From assembly GCF_000282095.2 (NCBI RefSeq), contig NZ_AKKC02000009.1:1-64000 (forward strand): 64,000 bases of DNA, in the 5' to 3' direction. Source of the stretch: Rhizobium sp. CF080. Its GTDB lineage: Bacteria > Pseudomonadota > Alphaproteobacteria > Rhizobiales > Rhizobiaceae. Below are positions 17,129 through 25,848 of this stretch, one piece after another; position 1 is the stretch's first letter, and each line of letters starts with the position of its first letter. Position numbers and translations under genes: made by a program. The notes under the pieces were generated by a model. The model saw only the letters and a list, made by a program, of their open reading frames with translations, was not told the origin of the DNA and ran no database searches.

Positions 17129-17824
17129 ATGCGCGATCTGAAGAACTACAAAGTTGCCGCCCCCTCTCCCGTTACCCTCAAGGGCCGGTTCGTGACGCTC
17201 GAACCCTATGACAGGGAGACCCATCTCCAGGCGCTGTGGGACGGGCTCGGCGGAAAGGACGGCATCAATCCGCTTCTCAAATATTTCCCCAACGACGATT
17301 TCGCTGATGTGAACGCGTTCGGCGACTGGCTGGAAAACGCCCGCGTCCATTCGAGCTTCGTGACGCTCGTCTCGCGCGACAACGCGACCGGCAAAGTGGT
17401 CGGCATGGCGAGCTATATGCGGCCGGATCCGAAGAACGGCGTCATCGAAGTCGGCTCGGTCGCGCATGGCGCGTCCATGAAGCGTTCGCCGCTGTCGACC
17501 GAAGTCCATTACCTGATGGCGAAACACGTGTTCGAGGGGCTTGATTACCGCCGCTACGAATGGAAATGCCACAACGAGAATGAGCCGAGCAAGACGACCG
17601 CCCGCCGTTACGGCTTCACCTTCGAGGGCGTGTTCCGCCAGCACGTCATTTCCAAGGGCGCCAATCGCGACACCGCCTGGTTCTCGATGATCGATGTGGA
17701 ATGGCCGCTGTTGAAGGCGGCCTTCGAGGCCTGGCTGTCGCCCGACAATTTCGATGCGGACGGCATGCAGAAGCGGCGGCTCGAAGATATCCGCGCCGAG
17801 CTCGCAAAAGGAACGATGGCATGA
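17129..17824 (+). CDS. GNAT-family N-acetyltransferase (RimJ/RimL type)
   Basis: A 231-residue GCN5-related acetyltransferase of the RimJ/RimL-like class. Visible are the N-terminal LKGRFVTLEPYDRETH, a central VVGMASYMRPDPKNGVIEVGSV strand pair, and the C-terminal YRRYEWKCHNENEPSKTTARRYGFTFEG, where RRYGFTFEG is the usual end of the domain. Relatives include enzymes with small-molecule or protein N-terminal substrates; the substrate here is unknown. The last four bases (17821-17824) overlap the start of the following membrane-protein gene. Confidence 0.9.
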   Translation: MRDLKNYKVAAPSPVTLKGRFVTLEPYDRETHLQALWDGLGGKDGINPLLKYFPNDDFADVNAFGDWLENARVHSSFVTLVSRDNATGKVVGMASYMRPDPKNGVIEVGSVAHGASMKRSPLSTEVHYLMAKHVFEGLDYRRYEWKCHNENEPSKTTARRYGFTFEGVFRQHVISKGANRDTAWFSMIDVEWPLLKAAFEAWLSPDNFDADGMQKRRLEDIRAELAKGTMA

Positions 17825-18027
17825 CGCCCGAGGCAAAATCGCAGGCGATCGCCGCTGCCGTCATTCTCGTCAGCATCGGGCTGGTGATCTATTTCCTGCC
17901 GACGATCGTGATGTGGATTGCCCAGTTTTCTCCGGTGCTCGCCTTTGTCATCGGCTCGCTGCTGCTGCTCGGTTTTTTTGCCATCTTCTGGCTGAGGGCG
18001 CGCTACCAGCGCAATCGCGGCCGCTGA
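17821..18027 (+). CDS. Small membrane protein of unknown function
   Basis: A 68-residue protein with two predicted membrane helices (about residues 9-31 and 38-58) and a basic C-terminus WLRARYQRNRGR, likely in the cytoplasm by the positive-inside rule. The start ATG overlaps the GNAT stop (ATGA), so both genes are translationally coupled. I do not recognise a family. Confidence 0.75.
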   Translation: MTPEAKSQAIAAAVILVSIGLVIYFLPTIVMWIAQFSPVLAFVIGSLLLLGFFAIFWLRARYQRNRGR

Positions 18028-18147
18028 CCCCGCGATCGGGGCGCAGTCCTAAGGCGTAGCCGCCTAGCCTGATGGCCGGGTTGTGCGTTGTTCCAGCCCT
18101 TGTAAGCTGCCGGCCTTGCCTGGTTTACAGGTCCTGGAGGTGCTGTC

Positions 18148-19233
18148 ATGGCGGTGGGCGAAATCAGGTCGATGACGGGCGTTCGCGGGGCGGCGGCCGT
18201 GTTCGTGATGGTCTATCATTTCGAGCTCGACCGGATCCCGTCGGACGGCGCACTCTCGACTTTCCTCAATCACGGCTATCTGTCTGTCGATCTGTTCTTC
18301 ATCCTCAGCGGCTTCGTCATGGCGCATGTCTACGGGCCGTCGTTCCTGTCGGGCGCCTTCCGGTTCGGTGATTTCCTGTGGCACCGCATCGCCCGGATCT
18401 ATCCGCTCTATCTCGCCGTGACGCTGGGGTTCATCGCGCTCGCCTTCGTCAAGTCCTCCCAGCTCGATATCGGGCCTGACGTCTTCGTCTCGAATGTCCT
18501 GATGCTGCAGGCGCTCGGCAACTGGCCGAGCATCGATCCGCCCGCCTGGTCGGTCAGCGCCGAAATGCTGGTCTACCTGCTGTTTCCGGTGATCGGCCTT
18601 TTGTGCCTGAAATCGAGCCGGACGGCGGCGCTCCTTCTCGGTATCGGAGCGCTCCTCGCGATCCTGATCCTGACGCTTGCCGCCTCGCTCCACTATATCG
18701 GGTCGACGATTTCCAAGGGACTGCTCGACCTGATCGCTGCCCCGTTCACGCTGATCCGCTGCCTTGCGGGTTTCACCCTCGGCCAGCTGCTCTGGCGGCT
18801 GCATAACGACCCGGTTGCCGCATCCTTCGCCTCGCGGACCTCGATCCAGATCTGTGTCGCTCTTCTGGCGCTGGTGGCGCTCACCCAGCCGGATTGGGAT
18901 TTCCCGATCTATCTGCTGATCATCCTGCTGATCTTCTGCCTCAGCACCGACCGCGGCATGTTTTCCGGCTTTTTCGCCTCCCGGCCGCTGCATTTCCTCG
19001 GCGACATTTCCTTTGCCGTCTATCTCACCCATTACCGGGCGCTCGGCGTCTGGAGCATGGTCGAGGGTAGGCTCGGCAATACGGGCTTCGTGATCCGCAA
19101 CGTGGTTGCGACGGTGGTGACGAGCATGGTGGTGATCGGCGTATCATGGCTGCTGCATGTGGGCATCGAACGGCCCTGCCGGCAATTGATGCGCAAGGGC
19201 AGCGCGGCTTTCGTGAGAAAGCCGGCCGCCTGA
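18148..19233 (+). CDS. Acyltransferase-3 family membrane protein
   Basis: A 361-residue integral membrane O-acyltransferase of the acyltransferase-3/OafA-NodX type, which adds acyl groups to surface polysaccharides or similar acceptors. The N-terminal signature IRSMTGVRGAAAVFVMVYHFEL (with RG-A-A) and the GYLSVDLFFILSGFVMA helix, followed by RIARIYPLYL, are typical. About ten membrane segments can be traced. CTGGAGG precedes ATG 18148. It is convergent with the Ni/Co exporter gene, and no polysaccharide cluster lies next to it, so the acceptor is unknown. Confidence 0.92.
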   Translation: MAVGEIRSMTGVRGAAAVFVMVYHFELDRIPSDGALSTFLNHGYLSVDLFFILSGFVMAHVYGPSFLSGAFRFGDFLWHRIARIYPLYLAVTLGFIALAFVKSSQLDIGPDVFVSNVLMLQALGNWPSIDPPAWSVSAEMLVYLLFPVIGLLCLKSSRTAALLLGIGALLAILILTLAASLHYIGSTISKGLLDLIAAPFTLIRCLAGFTLGQLLWRLHNDPVAASFASRTSIQICVALLALVALTQPDWDFPIYLLIILLIFCLSTDRGMFSGFFASRPLHFLGDISFAVYLTHYRALGVWSMVEGRLGNTGFVIRNVVATVVTSMVVIGVSWLLHVGIERPCRQLMRKGSAAFVRKPAA

Positions 19234-19245
19234 GAGCGACCGGGG

Positions 19246-20301
19246 TTACGCTTGCAAAGCGGCGCCGAGCAGCGACAGCCCGACCAGCAGCACGAACAGC
19301 GCGCCGCCGATCTCGATAACATGGGTGATCCGCCGTCCCGCGCGCGAGCCCGGTCCGGCAAAGCGGACGGCGAGGTCCTTGGCGGTAACCGCAAGCGTCG
19401 CCAGGATGGTGACGGTGATCGCCGTGCCGATCGACATGGCGAGGACCGACAGAACGCCGCCGAGATAAAGGCTGTTCAACAGCGCAAAGCTCATCACCAG
19501 GATCGCCCCGGAACAGGGCCGCAGGCCGACGGCAATGATCGCCGACCAGGCCTCGTGCAGGCTGAAATCCTTGGACTTCAGCATCGCCGGGTCCGGCATG
19601 TGACTGACGCCGCAGGTCTCGCAATATTCGCCGGAGCCCTGGTAGTCGTGATCGTCGATCTCGACCGCCTGGAAATTGAGTCCCGTCGGACCGCGCCCGA
19701 TCCCGGCGGGGGCTGCGACCGGCATGCTGACGACACGCATCCGGAGCGCCCGGATCTTTTTCACCAGCAGCCAGGCGCCGAACAGAGCGACCATGGCGAA
19801 GCTGGCGATCTCCATTGCCTGGGTCGCCGCCGTCATGGTGATGCCGGAACCGCGCAGCACCAGATAGGCCGCGCCGACCAGCAGCACCGCCACCACGCCC
19901 TGCAGCAGCGCCGAGATGAAGGAGATGACGACGCCGCGCTTCAGCTCGATCTCGTTGGCGATCATGTAGGAGGAGATCACCGCCTTGCCGTGGCCGGGGC
20001 CGGCGGCATGGAAGACGCCGTAGGCGAATGACAGCCCGATCAGGCCGGAGAGCGCCCAGGGGTCCTCGCGCATCGCCTTCAGCGAACCGGTCAGCGCCCG
20101 GTAGAAGGACTGCTGGTAGACGTTGATCCACGCGAAGAACGGGCCGAGCGGCCCGCCGATCGAGAATGAGGGTTCCGCCGAACCGACGCCGAGCGGCGAC
20201 TGCGCATGCGCCGAACCCGCCGTCAGGATGCCGACCGCCGCGACGGCAAGAAGGGCAGGGATCATGACGGAAGGGATAAGCGCGCTGCGGGTCGTCAGCA
20301 T
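19246..20301 (-). CDS. Nickel/cobalt transporter family (NicO/RcnA-like) membrane protein
   Basis: A 351-residue NicO-family protein with an N-terminal signal-like segment ending SAHAQ and about six or seven membrane helices. Helix motifs FHAAGPGHGKAVISSY and VGLRPCSGAILV are family hallmarks. The loop between helices carries DDHDYQGSGEYCETCGVSHMPD, a mild metal-ligand-rich region rather than the long histidine tract of RcnA. Metal specificity is not clear. Its ATG overlaps the stop of the DUF1007 gene by 7 bases, so both form one operon. Confidence 0.88.
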   Translation of the reverse strand: MLTTRSALIPSVMIPALLAVAAVGILTAGSAHAQSPLGVGSAEPSFSIGGPLGPFFAWINVYQQSFYRALTGSLKAMREDPWALSGLIGLSFAYGVFHAAGPGHGKAVISSYMIANEIELKRGVVISFISALLQGVVAVLLVGAAYLVLRGSGITMTAATQAMEIASFAMVALFGAWLLVKKIRALRMRVVSMPVAAPAGIGRGPTGLNFQAVEIDDHDYQGSGEYCETCGVSHMPDPAMLKSKDFSLHEAWSAIIAVGLRPCSGAILVMSFALLNSLYLGGVLSVLAMSIGTAITVTILATLAVTAKDLAVRFAGPGSRAGRRITHVIEIGGALFVLLVGLSLLGAALQA

Positions 20302-20939
20302 GTCAGTTCCAGTCGGGTAGCGAAGAGTTTCGACATGTCGGTGCCGGTCGGATCGTTGAAGAACGCGTCGGTCAGTGACGTGGTGTTCTGCGAGATCACC
20401 TCGTCGGGATCGGGGCGCACCACCTTGTGCTGGCAATGGGAAAAACCCTCGCCCTTGGTAATCAGGTCGCCGTCGGTCGGGAAGTCGATCGAGGTGTACA
20501 TGGAGGGATCGTAGATGCCGAAGGTGAGCCTGCCCTTGAGCGGCACCGGTTTCTCGGGCTTGACCGCAAACAGGACCATAAGCTGGTTGCCGTCGAGCGA
20601 GACATGGATCACGTCCGGCTTCTGCACGCCGACGACCGCGCCGTTGACCGTGATCGTCGTGAAATAGTGATAGTCGCCCAGCGACTTGCGCATCACCTCG
20701 CCGAGGGCCGCGAGCTCCTTGGCGTCGAGCTTGAGGTCGGTATTCTTGTCGAAATCGAGCAGCACGCTCGAGGAGAAGACCTCGTCGAAGCGCCAGACAT
20801 TGTGCAGCTCCGCGACATGGCCGTCGGTGCCGGCCACGACTTCCAGCCGCGCCTCGGCGAAGATGTGCGGGTGGGCGATCGCGGGGAGGGGAATGCAGCC
20901 TGCCGCCAGCGCGGCAATGGTCAAGACTCGGTATCGCAT
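20295..20939 (-). CDS. DUF1007-family periplasmic protein
   Basis: A 214-residue exported protein with a signal peptide of about 22 residues ending PAIAH, giving a mature N-terminus HPHIFAEARLEV. That His-Pro-His opening is typical of DUF1007 proteins, which are nearly always paired with NicO-type metal transporters; a periplasmic metal-handling role is inferred from this pairing. A central LDFDKNTDLKLDAKEL is EF-hand-like. First gene of the two-gene operon. No cobalamin or metal riboswitch is visible in the 81-base gap upstream. Confidence 0.87.
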   Translation of the reverse strand: MRYRVLTIAALAAGCIPLPAIAHPHIFAEARLEVVAGTDGHVAELHNVWRFDEVFSSSVLLDFDKNTDLKLDAKELAALGEVMRKSLGDYHYFTTITVNGAVVGVQKPDVIHVSLDGNQLMVLFAVKPEKPVPLKGRLTFGIYDPSMYTSIDFPTDGDLITKGEGFSHCQHKVVRPDPDEVISQNTTSLTDAFFNDPTGTDMSKLFATRLELTC

Positions 20940-21020
20940 TCGGCCTGTGGCTCCCCGGTTCGTCCGCCCTTGCAGTGCAGCGCAAATGAGACGGAATTTC
21001 GACTCGAACCGAGTGGGAGT

Positions 21021-22196
21021 CTAGTGCCTGGTCAGATTTTCCAGATGCTCCATGCGTTTGCGGAACTGGCTTTCGAAATCCCAGCCTTGAGCGAATCGAA
21101 GCGCGTTTTCGCCGCGCTCCACGATCGACGGACGATCCCTATCGAGTGCTGCGATTCGCTCGGCCATCGCTCCGATATCACCGAGCGGTGCGATCCAGCC
21201 GGCCTTGGATTCTGCCATCAGTGCCGACCACATCTTGTTGTCGTAGCCGGCGATCGGAACGCCGCAGCCCATCGTCTCGATATAGGTGCAGGAGGGGTCG
21301 GACTGCCTGTGGCAGCTGAGGAAGATATCCGCACCCGTTCGCGTCAGCGGCACGAGTTCCCGCTCGAAATCGACCGGATCCTTGAGGAAGACGCAGTCCT
21401 GAAGCCAGTGTTTTTGGATGTCCGCGGCGATCTCACCGGAAAGGCTTCCTTCGCCGTAGATCGTCAGCGTGAAGTCGATGCCCTGCTCGTTGAGCAGCCT
21501 GGCGATCGGAATAAGATCCTGCGACCCTTTCATCGATTCGAGCCGTCCGGAATGGATGAGCCGCAACGGCTCGCCACTGAGAAGATACCGTTTTCGCGCG
21601 TTCATCTCCTCCGGTGTCGCGAACATCGCCGGTTTCATGCGGTTGTCGAGATAGAGGAGCTGGCTGCCGCCCATGTTCCGATAAGCGGTGTGGGCCGGAT
21701 AACCGTTCGCCTGGATGCCGCGGGCGGCGCGGAAGGCGCGCTTGCGTTTGTATTCCTGCATTACCGTCCAGGCCATGCCGTAGATTTTCCGCGGCAGGTT
21801 GCGGCTATCGTCGAGCGAGATGATCTGCAGCCGGGTCTGATGAGTGTATTCGATCGAATAGACGACGGCGCTCTTCGCCTGCCGGATCACTGCCGGCGGC
21901 AACAGGTCCAGATAGGAATCCCCCGACAGCAGCGCGAGGTCGAAATCGGCAAGATGCTCTGCGGAAACCCGCTCCTCGGGCTCCAGGATACGCACCCGGA
22001 AATCCAGGTCGTCGACGTCGTAGCGACCCCCGAAGGGTATGTCGGTCGCGCCGCGCCGGATGAAGCAGGTGACTGGCCCCGACCAGTGCTGCACATGCAG
22101 GGCCATGCCGGAGACGAATTTCTTGTCGAGCACCAGCGTGCCGCTCGCCGCCTCGATCACCGGGGCCGATACGAACATCGCCAGGCTTTTCTGCAT
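21021..22196 (-). CDS. GT4-type glycosyltransferase
   Basis: A 391-residue cytoplasmic protein with a C-terminal GT-B domain of the family-4 type: LRLIHSGRLESMKGSQDLIPIARLL begins the nucleotide-sugar domain, FTLTIYGEGSL follows, and the ADIFLSCHRQSDPSCTYIETMGCGVPIAGYDN stretch contains the E-x7-G/E-like donor-site motif. The N-terminal acceptor domain is poorly conserved. GGAGGGATGG precedes ATG 22196. No polysaccharide genes are adjacent, so donor and acceptor are unknown. Confidence 0.85.
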   Translation of the reverse strand: MQKSLAMFVSAPVIEAASGTLVLDKKFVSGMALHVQHWSGPVTCFIRRGATDIPFGGRYDVDDLDFRVRILEPEERVSAEHLADFDLALLSGDSYLDLLPPAVIRQAKSAVVYSIEYTHQTRLQIISLDDSRNLPRKIYGMAWTVMQEYKRKRAFRAARGIQANGYPAHTAYRNMGGSQLLYLDNRMKPAMFATPEEMNARKRYLLSGEPLRLIHSGRLESMKGSQDLIPIARLLNEQGIDFTLTIYGEGSLSGEIAADIQKHWLQDCVFLKDPVDFERELVPLTRTGADIFLSCHRQSDPSCTYIETMGCGVPIAGYDNKMWSALMAESKAGWIAPLGDIGAMAERIAALDRDRPSIVERGENALRFAQGWDFESQFRKRMEHLENLTRH

Positions 22197-22356
22197 GGAT
22201 ATCCATCCCTCCGCGGTGACGAGACTTTTGCACGCCGAACCGCACTATGCGGATCGAATTGAAGCCTGGGCAAGCCGGCCAATAGGTCGACACATGTCGG
22301 AGAGATTACCTCGTTCGCGGTAGGAACGGCCGAGGCGCCGAGCGCCTCGCCCGGCA

Positions 22357-23250
22357 TCAATGCTGGCGGCGGAACCAGGCGGAAAGGAAGTCCACGAAGC
22401 TTCTCACCTTCGCCGGCAGATAGCGGCGATGCGGATAGACCGCATAGATGCCGCGGTCCTTGGCGATATAATCGTCGAACAGCGTTACCAGTTCGCCCGA
22501 CTGGATCGAGGCGTTGGCGATGAAATCCGGGATGATCGCGACGCCGAGGCCCGCACGGGCGGCACGCAGCGTCGCCTGCGGGCTGTTGATCTCGACCGGG
22601 CCGCTGACGGCGACCGAGATCGTCGAGCCGTCCTTGTCGGTGAAGCGGACATTGTTGTGCCAGCGGGAATTGGTGTCGATGATGAAGGGGACGCGGTTCA
22701 AATCCTGCGGGTGTTCGAGCGGGCCGTATTTCGCGACGAAATCGGCGGTCGCCACCGTATAGACCCGGAAGTCCGAGAGTTTTCGCGCGATCAGGCCGGA
22801 ATCCTCGAGCTTGGTGATACGGATCGCGAGGTCGAAATTTTCCTCGATCAAGTCGACGAAGCGGTCTTCGGCGACGATTTCCAGCGACACTTCCGTATGG
22901 CTCTTGGCGAAATCGATCAGCGACTGGCCGACCTCCGCATCGACGAAGGTGCGGGGCACGGACACGCGCAGGCGGCCCTTCAGATCGGCATTGTTCTCGC
23001 GCACCAGGTCGGCGAGGTTGTCGATCTCCTTCAGGATGTCGGCGGCGGTCCTGTAATAGGTATGGCCGGCTTCGGTCATCGAGAACTGGCGGGTGGTGCG
23101 GTTGAGCAGCAGCGCGCCGAGATCGTCTTCGAGTTCGCGCACGTATTTGGACAGCAGCGCCTTGGACCGCCCGGTCCGCCGGGCGGCGGCCGAAAAGCCT
23201 TCTGCTTCAACCACATCGATGAAGGCCCGCATGCGGGTGAGAGTGTCCAA
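22357..23250 (-). CDS. LysR-family transcriptional regulator
   Basis: A 297-residue LysR-type regulator. The N-terminal winged helix (MRAFIDVVEAEGFSAAARRTGRSKALLSKYVRELE...) is followed by a linker helix and a periplasmic-binding-like effector domain with LKGRLRVSVP, IRI and PHRRYLPAKVRSFVDFL. It belongs to the LysR class that includes CrgA/DmlR-like proteins. It is divergent from the odc transcript and a perfect 18-base inverted repeat lies between them. Target genes and effector are unknown. Confidence 0.92.
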   Translation of the reverse strand: MDTLTRMRAFIDVVEAEGFSAAARRTGRSKALLSKYVRELEDDLGALLLNRTTRQFSMTEAGHTYYRTAADILKEIDNLADLVRENNADLKGRLRVSVPRTFVDAEVGQSLIDFAKSHTEVSLEIVAEDRFVDLIEENFDLAIRITKLEDSGLIARKLSDFRVYTVATADFVAKYGPLEHPQDLNRVPFIIDTNSRWHNNVRFTDKDGSTISVAVSGPVEINSPQATLRAARAGLGVAIIPDFIANASIQSGELVTLFDDYIAKDRGIYAVYPHRRYLPAKVRSFVDFLSAWFRRQH

Positions 23251-23289
23251 ATGTCGCCCCTTTTGGTCTGGTCGATCCTAGTTGGGATT

Positions 23290-23307
23290 TTGCACGGAAT
23301 TGTGCAA
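23290..23307. promoter_or_regulatory. Inverted repeat between the LysR gene and the odc leader
   Basis: TTGCACGGAATTGTGCAA has perfect 6-bp arms around GGAATT. It starts 40 bases upstream of the LysR start codon and 32 bases before the proposed odc -35 element, a normal place for an autoregulatory LysR site. Confidence 0.45.
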
Positions 23308-23338
23308 TGCGAATTTTCGACGAAGGTCAAAAAAACTC

Positions 23339-23367
23339 TTGATTATGACCGCGAATATTCTTATCTC
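23339..23367 (+). promoter_or_regulatory. Candidate promoter for the odc transcript
   Basis: CTTGATT gives a -35 element TTGATT (23339-23344), then a 17-base spacer and TATCTC (23362-23367) as -10. CTTGA is the preferred start of alphaproteobacterial -35 boxes. Transcription from about 23374 would make a leader of some 405 nt. Confidence 0.45.
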
Positions 23368-23373
23368 CCGGTC

Positions 23374-23778
23374 AGCCCAAAGTCGCACGTGCCCGTGGGT
23401 GTCCGCCGACCCTCTATTTGGTGAGGTCATCGGTAAGGTACCTGGAACTAACCCCTCCAGTCGCTATTCCGGCCATCCGGGAAATGCGAGGACATCTGAA
23501 GCAACGACGGTGCGGGCCTTTTTGTTCTCTCCCTGCTTTCCATCAGCGGGGGTTACTGAAGAGGCACACCATCATTGCCGGAAGTGCGGTAGGGACCTCC
23601 CTCCAATCCATGGCAGACAAAGCCGGATCATTGTTCGTGGCAGAGCGTTGATCCACTTATCGCGCGTTTGAGCGTGTCAAGGAACCGGTGTCTCCACCGA
23701 TCGGGTCCTGGCGCATTCTCATCCGTCCTTTGTCCTCCGGTTCACAGCCGGAGCTTTGAGATTTGAAGGGACTGACCG
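23374..23778 (+). ncRNA. Long structured 5' leader of odc (probable speF-type element)
   Basis: About 400 bases without a credible gene separate the candidate promoter from the decarboxylase start. Local structures include CCGGCCATCCGG (near 23470), a GGTGCGGGCCTTTTTG stretch resembling a terminator (near 23508-23522) and CTCCGGTTCACAGCCGGAG just before the start codon. The speF RNA motif, a conserved leader described upstream of alphaproteobacterial ornithine decarboxylase genes, occupies this position. I assign it from position, gene context and length, not from a covariance search. Confidence 0.55.
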
Positions 23779-24912
23779 ATGACCACTGCTCGTATCCTCG
23801 ACTTCATCAAGACCCAGCGTCCCGAAGGACCATATCTTGTTGTCGATCTCGACGTCGTGCGCGACAATTTCACCGCTTTCCGTCATGCCCTGCCGGACAG
23901 CGCGATCTATTACGCGGTCAAGGCCAACCCGGAACCGGCAATCCTGAAGCTGCTCGCTTCGATGGGTTCCAACTTCGACTGCGCCTCGGTCGCCGAAATC
24001 CAGATGGCCCTCGATGCCGGCGCTTCCGCCGACCGCATCTCGTTCGGCAACACGATCAAGAAGGAACGCGACATCGCTCGTGCCTTCGCGCTCGGCGTCG
24101 GCCTCTATGCCGTCGACAGCCATGAGGAAGTCGAGAAGATTTCCCGCGCTGCCCCGGGTTCCAAGGTGTTCTGCCGGGTGCTGACCGATGGCGAAGGCGC
24201 CGAATGGCCGCTGTCGCGCAAGTTCGGCTGCGTGCCGCAGATGGCCGTCGACGTGCTCGTCTATGCTCACCAGATGGGCCTCGAGTCCTACGGCGTGTCC
24301 TTCCATGTCGGCTCGCAGATGACCAAGGTCGATGCCTGGGATGCGGCTCTTGCCGATGCCAAGCGCGTCTTCGGCTCGCTTGCAAAGCAAGGCATCGTTC
24401 TGCAGATGGTCAACATGGGCGGTGGTTTTCCGACCAAGTACCTGCGCGACGTGCCGTCTGCCGAAGCCTACGGCAAGGCGATCTTCGCTTCGCTGCGCAA
24501 GCATTTCGGCAACAACCTGCCGAAGACGATCATCGAGCCGGGTCGCGGCATGGTCGGCAATGCGGGCGTCATCAAGGCTGAAGTCGTCCTCGTGTCGAAG
24601 AAGTCGGACAACGACAATCACCGATGGGTCTTCCTCGACATCGGCAAGTTCGGCGGTCTCGCCGAAACCATGGACGAGGCCATCCGTTACCCGATCCGCA
24701 CCGAGCGGGACGGCGACGAGATGCAGCCCTGCGTTCTCGCCGGCCCGACCTGCGACAGCGCCGACGTGATGTACGAGAAGAACATGTATCCGCTGCCCGT
24801 GACGCTCACGATCGGCGACGAGGTTCTGATCGAAGGCACCGGCGCCTATACGACGACCTATTCGGCCGTCGCCTTCAACGGTTTCGACCCCCTGAAGGCC
24901 TACGTCATCTAA
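23779..24912 (+). CDS. odc: Ornithine/lysine decarboxylase (fold type III, PLP)
   Basis: PLP-dependent decarboxylase of the alanine-racemase fold, 377 residues, making putrescine from ornithine (and, in rhizobial relatives, cadaverine from lysine). The PLP lysine is in YYAVKANP, the glycine-rich phosphate loop is GGGFPTKY, EPGRGMVGNAG follows, and the catalytic cysteine region is AGPTCDSADVMYEKNMYPLP. The C-terminal EGTGAYTTTYS contributes to the dimer active site. No antizyme-type insertions are present. A strong leader RNA lies upstream and a GNAT gene downstream on the same strand. Confidence 0.93.
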   Translation: MTTARILDFIKTQRPEGPYLVVDLDVVRDNFTAFRHALPDSAIYYAVKANPEPAILKLLASMGSNFDCASVAEIQMALDAGASADRISFGNTIKKERDIARAFALGVGLYAVDSHEEVEKISRAAPGSKVFCRVLTDGEGAEWPLSRKFGCVPQMAVDVLVYAHQMGLESYGVSFHVGSQMTKVDAWDAALADAKRVFGSLAKQGIVLQMVNMGGGFPTKYLRDVPSAEAYGKAIFASLRKHFGNNLPKTIIEPGRGMVGNAGVIKAEVVLVSKKSDNDNHRWVFLDIGKFGGLAETMDEAIRYPIRTERDGDEMQPCVLAGPTCDSADVMYEKNMYPLPVTLTIGDEVLIEGTGAYTTTYSAVAFNGFDPLKAYVI

Positions 24913-24938
24913 GGGGCGGATTTCCGCTCCCTAATACC

Positions 24939-24964
24939 GCCGGCCCCGTAACCAGCCGGGGCGG
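24939..24964 (+). terminator. Candidate terminator after odc
   Basis: GCCG-G-CCCCG pairs with CGGGG-CGGC across a short loop, a 9-bp GC-rich stem with one bulge, followed by AAATTC. A shorter hairpin (GGGGCGGA with TCCGCTCC) lies immediately before it. Confidence 0.45.
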
Positions 24965-25022
24965 CAAATTCACAATTCCTCTTCATCGCCGCTGATAACG
25001 GTATTGGGTACGGGAGGCCAAG

Positions 25023-25592
25023 ATGGCCGCTGTTCTTGATTCTGTACGCGCATTCTTTGCGCCAAACTCCACTTTCACCATCGACGCCGAAACTCCGGCC
25101 GATGTGGTCGCCCGCGAAACCCTGCTCGACCGTGCCATGGGGCCGGATCGTCGCAAGAAGTCGTCGGAAAAGATCCGCCGCAACCGCGTGCCGGCCGATG
25201 GCCTCGCCATCGTCGCCCGCGACGGCGCCGGCCATGTGATCGGCACCGTGCGGCTCTGGAACATCGAAGCCGGCATCTCCTCCGAGGGCCAGGCGATCGA
25301 TGCGCTGCTGCTCGGCCCGCTGGCCGTCGACGCTGCCCACGAGGGCAAGGGCATCGGCGGGGCGCTGATGCGGGCTGCGATCGCCGAGGCCCACAAGCGT
25401 GGCCACGGCGCGATCCTGCTCGTCGGCGATGCAGCCTATTATGAGCGGTTCGGCTTCTTCGCCGACAAGACGCGGCATCTCGTCATGCCCGGCCCCTTCG
25501 AGCGTTCGCGTTTCCTGGCGCTCGAACTCAAGGCCGGCTGGCTGGAAGGTGCCGCCGGCGTGATCGTCGCCAACGGGCGCAAGCTGGCCTGA
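25023..25592 (+). CDS. GNAT-family N-acetyltransferase
   Basis: A 189-residue acetyltransferase with the YhbS-like pattern: VIGTVRLWNIEAG (strand 4), then the acetyl-CoA site LLGPLAVDAAHEGKGIGGALMRAAIAEA with the Q/R-x-x-G-x-G/A signature in the form EGKGIGGAL, and AILLVGDAAYYERFGFFAD, where YYERFGF is the classical GNAT C-terminal motif. The gene begins 110 bases after odc; a role in polyamine acetylation is possible but is only suggested by its position. Confidence 0.88.
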   Translation: MAAVLDSVRAFFAPNSTFTIDAETPADVVARETLLDRAMGPDRRKKSSEKIRRNRVPADGLAIVARDGAGHVIGTVRLWNIEAGISSEGQAIDALLLGPLAVDAAHEGKGIGGALMRAAIAEAHKRGHGAILLVGDAAYYERFGFFADKTRHLVMPGPFERSRFLALELKAGWLEGAAGVIVANGRKLA

Positions 25593-25655
25593 CAAAGGTC
25601 GAGCTTCCATCGAAGGCATTCAGCACTCAAGGTCTCGCGCCCCGACGATCTGCCA

Positions 25656-25716
25656 AACCCCGTCTCCCCGGTGGAGCGTTCCGATTGGAACGCCCTGAAG
25701 GGGAGGCGGGGTTTTT
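25656..25716 (+). terminator. Strong intrinsic terminator after the GNAT gene
   Basis: AACCCCGTCTCCCC pairs with GGGGAGGCGGGGTT (one G-T wobble), enclosing an inner hairpin GGAGCGTTCC/GGAACGCCC, followed by a TTTTT tract. It ends the odc-GNAT transcript before the ompW promoter region. Confidence 0.85.
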
Positions 25717-25768
25717 CGTGCGACAAATTCTCCCTTTCGGGCTGCAACGGCGCCTCCGCCGGCAGCGG

Positions 25769-25782
25769 TTGATCCTGATCAA
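25769..25782. promoter_or_regulatory. FNR/FixK-type anaerobox upstream of ompW
   Basis: TTGATCCTGATCAA is a perfect TTGAT-N4-ATCAA palindrome. Its centre is about 73 bases before the ompW start codon. If it activates from -41.5, transcription would begin near 25817, leaving a leader of about 32 nt. In rhizobia this sequence is bound by FixK or FnrN in low oxygen. Confidence 0.8.
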
Positions 25783-25848
25783 TCCGACTCTCGATGACCG
25801 CTCCTAAGCCTCTCCCTGCAAGATAAAAACGCGAGCAGGAGAGCTTAC

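Noticed and set aside
20940-21020. Possible metal or cobalamin riboswitch before the DUF1007 gene
   Set aside because: The gap is only 81 bases, too short for a cobalamin riboswitch, and no B12-box is present.
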